Below, one piece after another: positions 8,607 through 16,132 of a stretch of 46,354 bases of DNA. Both the position numbers and the translations under genes were made by a program. This DNA comes from Chloroflexota bacterium (GTDB taxonomy: Bacteria > Chloroflexota > Ktedonobacteria > Ktedonobacterales > Ktedonobacteraceae). Position 1 is the stretch's first letter; the number at the start of each line of letters is the position of its first letter. A model generated the notes under the pieces. It was given only the letters and a program-made list of their open reading frames with translations, did no database searches and was not told the DNA's origin. Where the stretch lies: contig VBJK01000098.1 in assembly GCA_005879655.1 (NCBI GenBank), positions 1 through 46,354 on the forward strand, written 5' to 3'.

Positions 8607-8635
8607 TTGACAACGCTCAAAACTTGAGGTATTAT
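8607..8635 (+). promoter_or_regulatory. consensus sigma70 promoter for tRNA-Gln
   Basis: TTGACA at 8607-8612, a 17-bp spacer, then TATTAT at 8630-8635. The expected start of transcription is about 18 bp before the mature tRNA 5' end. It is among the best promoters in the window. Confidence 0.85.
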
Positions 8636-8659
8636 ACTGCTCACAAACGATAAATGCCT

Positions 8660-8730
8660 TGGGGTGTCGTTCAACGGTAGGACGGCTGACTCTGGATCAG
8701 TTAATTGGGGTTCGAATCCCTGCACCCCAG
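8660..8730 (+). tRNA. tRNA-Gln (anticodon CTG)
   Basis: The 71-nt cloverleaf has a 7-bp acceptor TGGGGTG/CACCCCA with discriminator G. The D-arm region is TTCAACGGTAGGA, the anticodon arm GCTGA-CTCTGGA-TCAGT gives anticodon CTG, and the T-arm is GGGGTTCGAATCCC. The 3' CCA is not encoded. It reads the glutamine codon CAG. A weak GGCA/TGCC hairpin followed by TCGTTTT (about 8781-8805) may be its terminator. Confidence 0.97.
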
Positions 8731-8899
8731 CTACACGAAACGGCTTGTAGAGCCATTTGAAATAGAATATTGTTCAACAAAAGGCAGGTGCTTTTGCCTC
8801 GTTTTATCGGGGTGAAGACAACTGTCTTTTTCTGTTGTCTCTCCATATACGCTAGCGTCAGTATTTCTTGTTGCCCTGGATTAACCTACTGTTTCAGCT

Positions 8900-9021
8900 C
8901 TAGTGCATAATCCCAAAACCTTTTGGGGAATGGGAAAACTTGGGGACACCCCAAACCCCGCCAGGGTGGCTTCGCCAAATGCCACCCCCAATCCCTACCA
9001 CCTCTCGTGTTTCTGCACTAG
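8900..9021 (+). repeat. MITE-like element, family 1, copy c
   Basis: The ends are CTAGTGCATAAT and TTTCTGCACTAG, and the interior matches the other copies with CCCCGCCAGGGTGGCTTCGCC in place of the GAAAGGCGAGG version. Intact CTAG lies on both sides. It sits in the 8731-9147 gap, which otherwise contains only the possible tRNA terminator and the mini-gene promoter. Confidence 0.88.
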
Positions 9022-9073
9022 TAGTGATTTATTAACCTGCTCTTTTTTTCATGCATCAGATCACCTAATAGTA

Positions 9074-9101
9074 TTGTAAATCGTCGAAAATCTGGTATAC
9101 T
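9074..9101 (+). promoter_or_regulatory. promoter of the 17-codon mini-gene
   Basis: TTGTAA at 9074-9079, a 16-bp spacer, then TATACT at 9096-9101. The transcript would begin near 9108, about 30 nt before the GGAGG at 9137. Confidence 0.55.
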
Positions 9102-9147
9102 ATGAAGATAGAAGGTGGTCTTTTGTATTGGTAATGGAGGAACATAC

Positions 9148-9201
9148 ATGCTTAATAGAAAACATGAGTCATCTCGCATGGTTATATCTAATAGGACCTG
9201 A
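9148..9201 (+). CDS. possible 17-residue mini-protein or leader peptide
   Basis: ATG at 9148 is preceded by GGAGG at ideal spacing (7 nt). The ORF reads MLNRKHESSRMVISNRT and stops at TGA 9199-9201. A 13-bp perfect stem (CATGAGTCATCTC at 9163-9175 with its complement at 9200-9212) spans the coding sequence, so a translating ribosome would unfold its left arm. A promoter lies 50 bp upstream. No plus-strand gene follows until 10112, so a classical attenuator is unlikely. It could be a small protein, the 5' remnant of a lost gene, or a small RNA. The family is unknown. Confidence 0.35.
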   Translation: MLNRKHESSRMVISNRT

Positions 9202-9212
9202 GATGACTCATG
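9163..9212. terminator. hairpin between mini-gene and convergent gene
   Basis: The perfect 13-bp arms CATGAGTCATCTC / GAGATGACTCATG have a 24-nt loop. It lies eight bases past the stop of the minus-strand gene at 9220. There is no U-tract. Confidence 0.5.
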
Positions 9213-9219
9213 GGCATTG

Positions 9220-9837
9220 CTAAAGCAGTAATAAGCGTTGCCAATAATTTAGCACATCATCGATCATACCCGCTTCACAACGCACCTGAAAGATATCACG
9301 CTGTGTTATCTCCTGAAACTGTGCAACGATATAATCATCCAGTCTGTGACAGGTAGCAATCGTCAACACCTTGCGCTCCGCTCCCACAGGCACACATCGG
9401 TAGCGGCAGGCTAGCTCATACGGGAAAAGATGCAATATCCGATGCGAAGGATAATGCGCTAGAAAGGCCAGATAGGGCAATTCACTACCTTCATCTCCTG
9501 AAGGAATTACCGCTTGTTCTGCATGCAGACGTTGTAACAGCGCCTGTGCCGTATCTCCAAATACTATTTGTAAAGTGCAGTCAACATCCGCCAACAACAT
9601 GGAAATACGTTTAGCAACGGCTTGTACGCCTTCAGGAGGAGTTCCCTCTAGCACAATAGCACAAGACGTTTCTACCCACCATACGACATCACTACGGCGC
9701 ACATTCTCACGAATACGCCGTACTGCTCGCTGCAATGAGCTACACGCACGTTCTGTGCACTCTATATACAAAACGGCTAGCGACCGATCTAAAGAATATC
9801 CTGTCTGCTTGCTAGACTGCTCGTCCGACCACTCCAC
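9220..9837 (-). CDS. degenerate GGDEF-like plus MshEN/GspE-N-like protein
   Basis: 205 residues from a GTG start with GAGG upstream. Residues 15-105 follow the alpha/beta pattern of a GGDEF nucleotide-cyclase fold (LAVLYIECTE, RRIRENVRRSDVVWWVETSC where the GG[DE]EF loop would be, then AIVLEGTPPEGVQAVAKRI), but the signature loop is absent, so it cannot make c-di-GMP. Residues 130-205 resemble the N-terminal domain of type II/IV secretion ATPases (FPYELACRYRCVPVGAERKV, LTIATCHRLDDYIVAQFQEI), a module that in MshE binds c-di-GMP. It is a stand-alone gene. A sensor or adaptor role is inferred. The MshEN part is the more convincing half. Confidence 0.6.
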   Translation of the reverse strand: MEWSDEQSSKQTGYSLDRSLAVLYIECTERACSSLQRAVRRIRENVRRSDVVWWVETSCAIVLEGTPPEGVQAVAKRISMLLADVDCTLQIVFGDTAQALLQRLHAEQAVIPSGDEGSELPYLAFLAHYPSHRILHLFPYELACRYRCVPVGAERKVLTIATCHRLDDYIVAQFQEITQRDIFQVRCEAGMIDDVLNYWQRLLLL

Positions 9838-10037
9838 TTACTCCACCTCTCCAGAGAACATATGGGTACGCTACTCTTGTTAATAAGAATAGTATACAGT
9901 ATCCCCGTACCTGACAGGGTTATGATGAGGTTAAGTCCTTGTGTATCCAGTAAAGAGTTTATTGACATTTTTTCATTTCAATCCTTACCCTATTCCTATT
10001 GGAAAATGCAAAGATGGCAGTAGTAGCAGCTTTCCGT

Positions 10038-10043
10038 TATAAT
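10038..10043 (+). promoter_or_regulatory. candidate -10 box upstream of signal peptidase operon
   Basis: TATAAT at 10038-10043 is 70 bp before the first signal peptidase start. The -35 is poor (TGGCAG at 10015, 17-bp spacer). A separate TTGACA at 9962 has no good -10 at the right distance. The rest of 9838-10111 shows nothing else. Confidence 0.45.
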
Positions 10044-10111
10044 GGTCCAATTAGTGGAGTGAGCAAGGCTGCTACGAAGGCTATCACAAGCATAACGAGC
10101 GAGGTAACAAC

Positions 10112-10663
10112 TTGAAGCGTTCGCATTTAGCACGAGAAATCGTTGAGACAGTAGCATTGACGCTACTCATTTTTATAGTCATTCGTTTTGTGATACAAAG
10201 CTATCATGTGGAAGGTGCCAGCATGGAACCCGGACTACGCACCGAGCAATATGTGCTGGTGAACAAGATAGCCTACTCTTTTGCTGCTCCGGCACGAGGA
10301 GATGTGGTTGTGTTCCATTCCCCACAAAACACCAGTAACGACTTCATCAAGCGTGTCATCGGACTACCAGGTGATACCATCACTATCGATAGTACCCATG
10401 TCTGGGTCAATGGCACGCTGTTACATGAACCATACATCAGTGCTGCTGCAAATCCATTTGGCAAGAAGTGGGTGGTGCCAGCAAATTCTTACTTTGTGTT
10501 AGGCGATAACCGACCAGTGAGCGATGATTCTCGGTATTGGGACTATGTTCCCAAAGATTTTATCGTTGGCAAAGCGGTTCTGATCTACTGGCCTATGAGC
10601 AGCTGGCAGTTGATCAACACGTACCCGAATGTTTATATCCCTATTAAGGTCAGTCATTCATAA
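10112..10663 (+). CDS. lepB: signal peptidase I (catalytically complete)
   Basis: 183 residues with a TTG start nine bases after CGAGG. The protein cleaves signal peptides of exported pre-proteins at the outer face of the membrane. One TM helix (ETVALTLLIFIVIRFVIQSY, 11-31) is followed by the S26 boxes: box B GASMEPGL with nucleophile Ser37, box D RGDVVVFHSP and FIKRVIGLPGDTI with general base Lys80, and box E LGDNRPVSDDSRYW. The length and single TM fit the short Gram-positive-type SipS/LepB. It is the first gene of a plus-strand group with a paralogue (10679) and a membrane protein (11245). Confidence 0.95.
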   Translation: MKRSHLAREIVETVALTLLIFIVIRFVIQSYHVEGASMEPGLRTEQYVLVNKIAYSFAAPARGDVVVFHSPQNTSNDFIKRVIGLPGDTITIDSTHVWVNGTLLHEPYISAAANPFGKKWVVPANSYFVLGDNRPVSDDSRYWDYVPKDFIVGKAVLIYWPMSSWQLINTYPNVYIPIKVSHS

Positions 10664-10678
10664 AATGAGGTTTTCAAA

Positions 10679-11227
10679 GTGAGACGTTCACATCTAACGC
10701 GAGAAATTGTTGAGATAGTTGCTTTAACTTTGTTCATCTTTGTCGCCATTCGCTTTACTGTGCAGAGCTACTACGTGAAAGGTCTTGATATGCAGCCCGA
10801 ATTGCAGCAAGGCACGTATGTATTGGTGAACAAACTGGCCTACCACCTGCATAGACCAGAACGCGGAGATGTGATTGTGTTTCATAATCCCCAAAACACT
10901 GGTATTGACCTTATTAAGCGCGTCATCGGGACACCAGGCGATACGATCGCTATCGATGGGACACATGTCTGGGTTAATGATAGACTGCTTAACGAGCCAT
11001 ACATCACTACTGCGGCGAACCCGCTAGCCAATAGGTGGACTGTTCCACCTGATAAATACTTTGTAATGGGGGATAATCGACCAGTGAGCGACGATTCTCG
11101 GATCTGGAGCTACGTGCCAAATGACTTTATCATCGGAAAAGCGGTCCTGGTCTATTGGCCTTTCGGCAACTACCATGCTATCAATACCTATAGCAACCTG
11201 TTCGCTCAGGTAAAGAGTAATCGTTAA
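10679..11227 (+). CDS. signal peptidase I paralogue lacking the catalytic serine
   Basis: 182 residues with a GTG start behind ATGAGG, 15 bp after the first signal peptidase. The sequences align end to end without gaps: same TM helix, same RGDVIVFHNP, IKRVIGTPGDTI with Lys80, and MGDNRPVSDDSRIW. At the nucleophile, however, box B reads GLDMQPEL where the neighbour has GASMEPGL. Ser37 is Asp, encoded by GAT in VKG-LDM-QPE, so the standard Ser/Lys dyad is gone. The reading frame and fold residues are intact, which argues for a retained protein and against decay. It may be a pseudoenzyme partner or a substrate-binding regulator of the active copy. This last part is inference. Confidence 0.9.
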   Translation: MRRSHLTREIVEIVALTLFIFVAIRFTVQSYYVKGLDMQPELQQGTYVLVNKLAYHLHRPERGDVIVFHNPQNTGIDLIKRVIGTPGDTIAIDGTHVWVNDRLLNEPYITTAANPLANRWTVPPDKYFVMGDNRPVSDDSRIWSYVPNDFIIGKAVLVYWPFGNYHAINTYSNLFAQVKSNR

Positions 11228-11244
11228 GTGGATTGGATACTATC

Positions 11245-11832
11245 ATGCAAGACTCACCCAAACAGAGATCACCACGACGCCAAGTGTCCTCAGCTAATGA
11301 TCAGAGAGGATATGAGAAAGCGACATCTGGTGATACTGCTCAAAGCAGTTTCTCGTCAGCCCTGACTCCTGGTATTACCGTAGGCATTATCTGCGCGGTA
11401 CTCAATGTTGTTCTCACCTTTGCGACCGCCCCTTTCCAGCTGGCCGTTGCACGTGGGGGACCAGAGGTGACGGCTAATACCTGGATAGCCGCCGGTTTAG
11501 GCTGTTTAACCTTTTTGATTGCTTTGTTTGCCTGCTTTGTCGCTGGCTTCTGGTCCGGTAAGAATACGTTACAGCGTGTCGCGGGCTTTTATGCGGGCCT
11601 GCTGGCCAGCGCGATTTTCTATATATGTAGTTTTCTCGTACGCTACATACCCAACTATCCCGGCAACCTGACAAACAAGACTCAGAGCAGTACAAGTTTA
11701 GTGTCAGGTGGTATCATCATCTCTCTGGTTTTCCTCATTATCTGGGGCTTCATGGGCGGATTGATGGGGCTGTGGGGCGCATCTCTAGCGACTAGACAGC
11801 TACGGCTCGCAGATTCGTCTGAAGAAGAGTAA
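11245..11832 (+). CDS. four-helix membrane protein in the signal peptidase group
   Basis: About 195 residues from ATG 11245 with GGA eight bases upstream (an in-frame TTG at 11233 is an alternative). Residues 1-45 are polar and Arg/Gln/Ser-rich. Four hydrophobic segments follow: TVGIICAVLNVVLTFATAP, IAAGLGCLTFLIALFACFVA, AGFYAGLLASAIFYICSFLV and GGIIISLVFLIIWGFMGGLM, with an acidic C-terminal tail. No family was recognised. It starts 18 bp after the second signal peptidase and ends before a strong hairpin, so it is the last gene of that transcript. Confidence 0.75.
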   Translation: MQDSPKQRSPRRQVSSANDQRGYEKATSGDTAQSSFSSALTPGITVGIICAVLNVVLTFATAPFQLAVARGGPEVTANTWIAAGLGCLTFLIALFACFVAGFWSGKNTLQRVAGFYAGLLASAIFYICSFLVRYIPNYPGNLTNKTQSSTSLVSGGIIISLVFLIIWGFMGGLMGLWGASLATRQLRLADSSEEE

Positions 11833-11853
11833 TAGAGTTGCCCCTCCGCGTCC

Positions 11854-11921
11854 AGGGCAACCCACAAGGGACAATATCGCTCAAATAGGCTGTCCCCAGG
11901 GCAATCCCTTGTGGTTGCCCT
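11854..11921. terminator. long hairpin between convergent genes
   Basis: AGGGCAACCCACAAGGGA (11854-11871) pairs with TCCCTTGTGGTTGCCCT (11905-11921): about 17 bp with one mismatch and a 33-nt loop. It separates the plus-strand membrane protein from the minus-strand gene ending 11941. GC-rich flanks (TGCGGGGGC) follow where a U-run would be expected. Confidence 0.65.
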
Positions 11922-11940
11922 GCGGGGGCTTGCCCTAAGC

Positions 11941-13752
11941 TCAGGCACCTCTCCTTTGCAATCTTACCGTCTCAATAAAATCGGCCCACGCATCAAAATC
12001 TGTCACATCCTGCTCTATAAATCCATCAATCTTTGCACCTAACATGACTATAGGATCGTTGAGCAATGCAGAGAGCGTGCTCAACAAGCGATTGGCCATG
12101 GCATTAAACTTCCCCGTAGTAGAGGTAGGTCTTGATCCAGGATTTAACAGGTCATAGACGGTATACTTTTCTAGCTTCGCTAGTTCGTAGCGATAGATGA
12201 GCGCTATCCGTTGATAGGTATTCTCTACCATACCATCGGACATGGCATCAATCATTTTTTTCATGATTGCACGCGCATTCTCCAAAACATACTCAGGAGT
12301 ATAGTTGCTATTGGATGCGGGCTGCTGCTGTTCCAGCTTATTCTTTGTGAGTATGTCACCCACATGATAGAGTTCGTTCATGAGAGCATGATCTTTGGCC
12401 AATTCATGCCTGCTATCTACAAAGTCCGTCATAGTAACGTACCGACAAACCTCGCACGCTGTCACCTGAACATCGTTGATAATTTCACTATACGAGCTAT
12501 GAATACTATCTAACACAGGAGTTGTGATACCGAAAGAGATCTGCTCGATATCGAGCGCGCCCCCTGTTCCCGGCCCCTCCTTTTCAACACAAGTCAGGAA
12601 CATATGCGCCAATTCCCGCGCTGGCTCTTCCTGCACACTCTGTTCCAGAATACTACCGAGACTGGTACGCAAGGCGTCACGCAGCTTCTTCCCGTGGATC
12701 TCAGTGAATCCTTCTTTTTCGCTAATAGTCCAAATAAAGCCTGGACTACCGTTAAAAGCAGAATTAGCAATATCAATATATATATCAAATTCTTTAGCAT
12801 CTATTAACTGATATATGTGTGTAACAGCCTTAGCATATGTATCCTGGAGCGTGCGGTAGAAGCTATTACTTTGACGGGGCCGACTGCTCATATGATCATA
12901 ATCAGCGAGTGCCTGTTGCCACGCAGTGCGCATATCTGCAACAAGCTTCTGTATGATCTCATTGCGTTTGTACTTCAGATCATCTTCACGTCTTTGCTTT
13001 GCGCCTCGCAGTTGTTGGATATCACGACCAACAACGCCATGCTGTCTGAGATAACTCCAACACATGTCTTCGATCTGTTGAAACGCGCGGTTAAGTTGCT
13101 TCTGGGCCTGTTGCAAACGTACGGCAGGACGCGTCTGGCCTACTGAGCCGCCGGGTAGATCAACCCATACACTGCGTTCTGAAGCTAGCGAATACTGGCC
13201 CGCATGCTGCGCAGACTCCACTGAGTCCGCTAGAGGAAAGAGCGTGGGTTCATTGGCTGCGTTGGGCAGCGTGCCTTGAGTAGTTAGAGGCGATCTACTG
13301 GCTGGCTCAATTAGCTTGACCATGTACTTACCCGTGAAATTCAAGGCTTGCACGGCCTCTGATAAAGCATTGAGTTGGTCGAGCATCTGCGCTGGCACTG
13401 CTTCTTGCAAAAGTGGATGCTCCAGCAGGGTTAAACAAGCTTGAGCGCGTGCAATCTGTTTGCTCCATATCTCCAGTTGTTTCTGCTTATCTGCTAGATC
13501 TGCCGGAAAGTACTGTTCAATTTTTATGGTAGGATCTTGCAATCGGCGTAGGATCCGCTGTATTTCACTCCTAGTTAGCGTATGGGGTGTGTTTTCGGGA
13601 GTCAATAGCTGCTTTATCACGAGCGTTTCAGCACTTGGATCGACCTTTTCAGAGAGCTTTGCGGGGAAGGACACTACCGCCTTATCTTTGAGTAAATGTT
13701 GCATCGCCTTCATTTGTTTTATGACAATTAGGACAAGTTCTAGTACCGACAT
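11941..13752 (-). CDS. large uncharacterised protein, 3' part of a frameshifted zinc-ribbon gene
   Basis: The main frame gives 603 codons if begun at ATG 13752. In-frame ATGs at 13713 and 13704 are alternatives, none with a good SD. The first residues are out of frame with a zinc ribbon, but from LLKDKAVVSFPAKLSE onward the text parallels the linker after the first ribbon in the upstream frame (IKDKPIVTPTEQLSE), so the two frames were probably one protein. The body is mostly helical and soluble: QRILRRLQDPTIKIEQYFPA, LEIWSKQIARAQACLTLLEH, then a central alpha/beta stretch (FDIYIDIANSAFNGSPGFIW) and a helical C-terminus. No family was recognised. A hairpin at 11854 follows the stop. Confidence 0.7.
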   Translation of the reverse strand: MSVLELVLIVIKQMKAMQHLLKDKAVVSFPAKLSEKVDPSAETLVIKQLLTPENTPHTLTRSEIQRILRRLQDPTIKIEQYFPADLADKQKQLEIWSKQIARAQACLTLLEHPLLQEAVPAQMLDQLNALSEAVQALNFTGKYMVKLIEPASRSPLTTQGTLPNAANEPTLFPLADSVESAQHAGQYSLASERSVWVDLPGGSVGQTRPAVRLQQAQKQLNRAFQQIEDMCWSYLRQHGVVGRDIQQLRGAKQRREDDLKYKRNEIIQKLVADMRTAWQQALADYDHMSSRPRQSNSFYRTLQDTYAKAVTHIYQLIDAKEFDIYIDIANSAFNGSPGFIWTISEKEGFTEIHGKKLRDALRTSLGSILEQSVQEEPARELAHMFLTCVEKEGPGTGGALDIEQISFGITTPVLDSIHSSYSEIINDVQVTACEVCRYVTMTDFVDSRHELAKDHALMNELYHVGDILTKNKLEQQQPASNSNYTPEYVLENARAIMKKMIDAMSDGMVENTYQRIALIYRYELAKLEKYTVYDLLNPGSRPTSTTGKFNAMANRLLSTLSALLNDPIVMLGAKIDGFIEQDVTDFDAWADFIETVRLQRRGA

Positions 13753-13891
13753 TTCCCTGTTCAGAGAGCTGTTCAGTCGGTGTCACTATAGGCTTATCTT
13801 TAATTTTTGTACCACAGAATGTACAAAATACTGCATCAGCTTCGTTTTTGGTATGACAATTAGAACAGACGATTACAACTATATTCGACAT
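13682..13891 (-). pseudogene. double zinc-ribbon N-terminus, frameshifted relative to the downstream frame
   Basis: 69 codons: ribbon 1 is complete (CSNCHTKNEADAVFCTFCGT, two CxxC pairs). Ribbon 2 begins TCPNCHKTNEGDATF but then runs TQR-stop instead of the expected second CxxC. The continuation KDK.. appears in the +1 frame (11941-13752). A small deletion that removed the second CxxC and shifted the frame explains both frames. Alternatively the 71-bp overlap allows translational coupling. Zinc-ribbon N-termini are common on regulatory and membrane proteins. An assembly error is possible. Confidence 0.6.
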
Positions 13892-14254
13892 TAAGCTTGC
13901 TTCTCCTTCATAACATGTTGAGAAAAAGTCTCCCTTTTCTTGGGTCCATCGCTTTACCAGTGATTTCTACTTTACTTAGCCGCCTATATAATATACACTT
14001 GCAGCCGTAGAGTCAATATATGGGAAGAGAACTTTATGCCATTTTTGAAAAGAGGTCCCGCGTCTTCTGCCCTTATTTTAAGCTATTACTCTTAAAATAT
14101 GCTAATGAAGTATAAGAGCCTGTGTTTTGAAAGCCTCTCAGAGAAAACAAACTCGAATGTAGGTTCCCTCTTTCATATTGCTTTCCTTCTGGAAGTTAGT
14201 ATGTATTAAAAAATAAGATTCGTCAAGAGCATGGCATCCCTTAGAAAAATATGG

Positions 14255-14260
14255 TATACT
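14255..14260 (+). promoter_or_regulatory. -10 box placed for a leaderless HxlR transcript
   Basis: TATACT at 14255-14260 is followed after 6 nt by the ATG of the HxlR gene at 14267. Transcription would begin at or within 1-2 nt of that ATG, leaving no room for an SD. The rest of the 13892-14254 gap is AT-rich and shows no gene, repeat or clear regulatory site. Confidence 0.55.
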
Positions 14261-14266
14261 TTTTGC

Positions 14267-14668
14267 ATGAGAACATCTGACCATCAATCTTCAGTAACGA
14301 TGCCCGAAGCGTGTACTGCCACTCCCATAGGACGTGCGATCCGTCTGCTTGGAGATGTATGGATTTTGCTGATTGTTATGAATCTATTGCAGGGTCCCAG
14401 GCGTTTCAATGCCTTACGCACGTCACTGGGCAATATCAGTTCAAAGACGCTCTCGCAGCGCCTCAAGGTCTTGGAGGAATTGGGGTTTGTGCAACGCAAC
14501 GCCTTCCTGGAGATCCCCCCACGCGTCGAGTATCACCTCACCACACAAGGGCAGGAGCTTGGAGATGTGATCGCAGTTATTGAGCAGTTTGGCAAGAAGC
14601 ACCTGTCTGGCTCTGAGACTTGTCCGTCTATCTCTGATGACACTACTCAATCAGCTTGTAGCGAGTAG
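14267..14668 (+). CDS. HxlR-family transcriptional regulator
   Basis: 133 residues from ATG 14267. An upstream in-frame ATG at 14231 lies before the -10 box and is unlikely. This is a winged-helix DNA-binding domain: conserved N-terminal Cys16 (PEACTATPIGRAIRLLGDVW), recognition region FNALRTSLGNISSKTLSQRL, wing EIPPRVEYHLTTQGQEL. HxlR proteins respond to electrophiles or redox stress, often through this N-terminal cysteine, and usually control adjacent enzyme genes. The neighbours here are the zinc-ribbon gene (divergent) and thiE (convergent), so the target is not evident. The stop lies 18 bp from the thiE stop. Confidence 0.9.
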   Translation: MRTSDHQSSVTMPEACTATPIGRAIRLLGDVWILLIVMNLLQGPRRFNALRTSLGNISSKTLSQRLKVLEELGFVQRNAFLEIPPRVEYHLTTQGQELGDVIAVIEQFGKKHLSGSETCPSISDDTTQSACSE

Positions 14669-14686
14669 TGTGGCCACAGAAGCATT

Positions 14687-15346
14687 TTACCTGACATCGC
14701 GTATTGCCATCAGCATAGTGCGTGCTGCCTGCGCAATATCAACAGCACCAACGATCGCTGTAATGACTGCAACACCGCAGGCACCAGCACGTATGATAGG
14801 GGCCACATTCTCAGCAGTAATACCACCAATGGCTATCACTGGTATACTAGAGCGTGCCACCAGCTCACTGATCAATTGCGTGCCAATCGCAGAACCAGCG
14901 TCCGACTTTGCCTGCGTGCTATAAATTGGCCCCACACTTATATAATCCGCTTGCCCTTCAACACCAATCATGGCCTCTGCAAGATTGCCAGCGGAAACAC
15001 CCAGGATACGTTCTGGACCCAGCAAGCACCTCGCTAGCGGTAGAGGCATATCGTCATGCCCAAGATGTACGCCGTCAGCATCGATGGCCCAGGCCACATC
15101 CACACGATCATTCACGAGCAATAGCGCATCATACTGCCGTGTCAGTTCACGCAATGCTAACCCTTCTTCTACCAGGAGACGCGTGCTGGCAACTTTGTCG
15201 CGCAATTGGATAATCGTAGCGCCACCATCCAATGCTGCTCGCGCTACCGTCAGCGTATTGCGCCCGCGCGACCATGTCCGATCAGTCAATACCTGTAACG
15301 TCAGACGAGCAGATAGATGCTCAAATATCGTCTTGTTAGAGGACAT
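14687..15346 (-). CDS. thiE: thiamine-phosphate synthase
   Basis: ThiE joins HMP-PP and THZ-P to thiamine phosphate in the cytoplasm. 219 residues from ATG 15346. An open frame to 15460 exists, but it overlaps the end of thiD, so the shorter start is chosen. TIM-barrel motifs: QLRDKVAST (about 49-57, substrate pyrophosphate site), LLVNDRVDVAWAIDADGVHLGH (77-98), SVGPIYSTQAKSDAG (138-152), and AIGGITAENVAPIIRAGACG near 175. It is the last gene of the S53-thiD-thiE minus-strand cluster. No TPP riboswitch was seen upstream of the cluster. Confidence 0.95.
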   Translation of the reverse strand: MSSNKTIFEHLSARLTLQVLTDRTWSRGRNTLTVARAALDGGATIIQLRDKVASTRLLVEEGLALRELTRQYDALLLVNDRVDVAWAIDADGVHLGHDDMPLPLARCLLGPERILGVSAGNLAEAMIGVEGQADYISVGPIYSTQAKSDAGSAIGTQLISELVARSSIPVIAIGGITAENVAPIIRAGACGVAVITAIVGAVDIAQAARTMLMAIRDVR

Positions 15347-15374
15347 TACGTAAGACTCACTTTCTGCATAGTTT

Positions 15375-16101
15375 TCATGGTGCATCATCTCCATATCTGA
15401 CACGGGGCCACATCCAGAAGTGCTCGACTGGCCCATGCCCGTGTCCAATCCCCGGAGCATGACGAATCGCCTCCGTGATATAGTGCTTGGCTTCGGCTAC
15501 TGCCTGATGCACTGGTAAGCCCGCAGCCAGTAATGCTGTAATCGCCGCTGAAAAGGTACAACCGGTCCCGTGTGTATGTACCGTCTGAATGTGGTCCCTG
15601 ATCATGAATAATCCGTGCAGCTTCACACATATCATCCAACGTTTCGATGCTGCGTCCCGTCAGTACCTGCGCCTCTGGCAAATTGGGTGTCACCACCTCA
15701 GCCAGGGGCAGCAGCTCGGAGCGTAGCACAGTAACCGCTTCTGCTTGTAGCAAAGCATTACCGCCCTTCGCCTGCATAACAGGATCAACGACGAGGCGCA
15801 GCTGCCACTTCTGAACTTGCCGCGCAACGGCGCTCGTAATTGCCGGGCTGGCGAGCATACCTGTCTTGGCCGCATCCGCCCCTATATCTGATAATACCGC
15901 GTCAATTTGCGCCTCTATCAGTGCGATTGGCAGTTCCATGACGCTGTAGACTCCCCTGGTATTCTGCGCTGTGATCGCGGTCAGGGCCGAAAGTCCGTAA
16001 ACTCCCAATGCCGAGAAGGTTTTGAGGTCGGCCTGAATACCCGCGCCTGCACCAGGGTCGGAGCCAGCAATAGTCAGTGCTTTTGGAACAGGTATACTCA
16101 T
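15375..16101 (-). pseudogene. thiD: hydroxymethylpyrimidine kinase / HMP-P kinase, disrupted by an internal deletion
   Basis: ThiD phosphorylates HMP and HMP-P for thiamine synthesis. The start at ATG 16101 follows GGAGGAG. The N-terminal 170 residues are normal: [54 protein letters not shown]. At about 15590-15602, after [10 protein letters not shown], the text jumps directly to the C-terminal region in another frame: [20 protein letters not shown] (anion-hole and catalytic-base motif GTGCTFSAA), ending at 15375. About 35 residues, including the expected VKGGH ATP-site segment, are missing, and the frame is shifted. The uninterrupted first frame stops at 15385 with a nonsense tail. Both halves are otherwise well conserved, suggesting a recent event or an assembly fault. 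Confidence 0.85.
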
Positions 16102-16132
16102 TATTTTTTCTACTCCTCCCAATCGTGTACCC

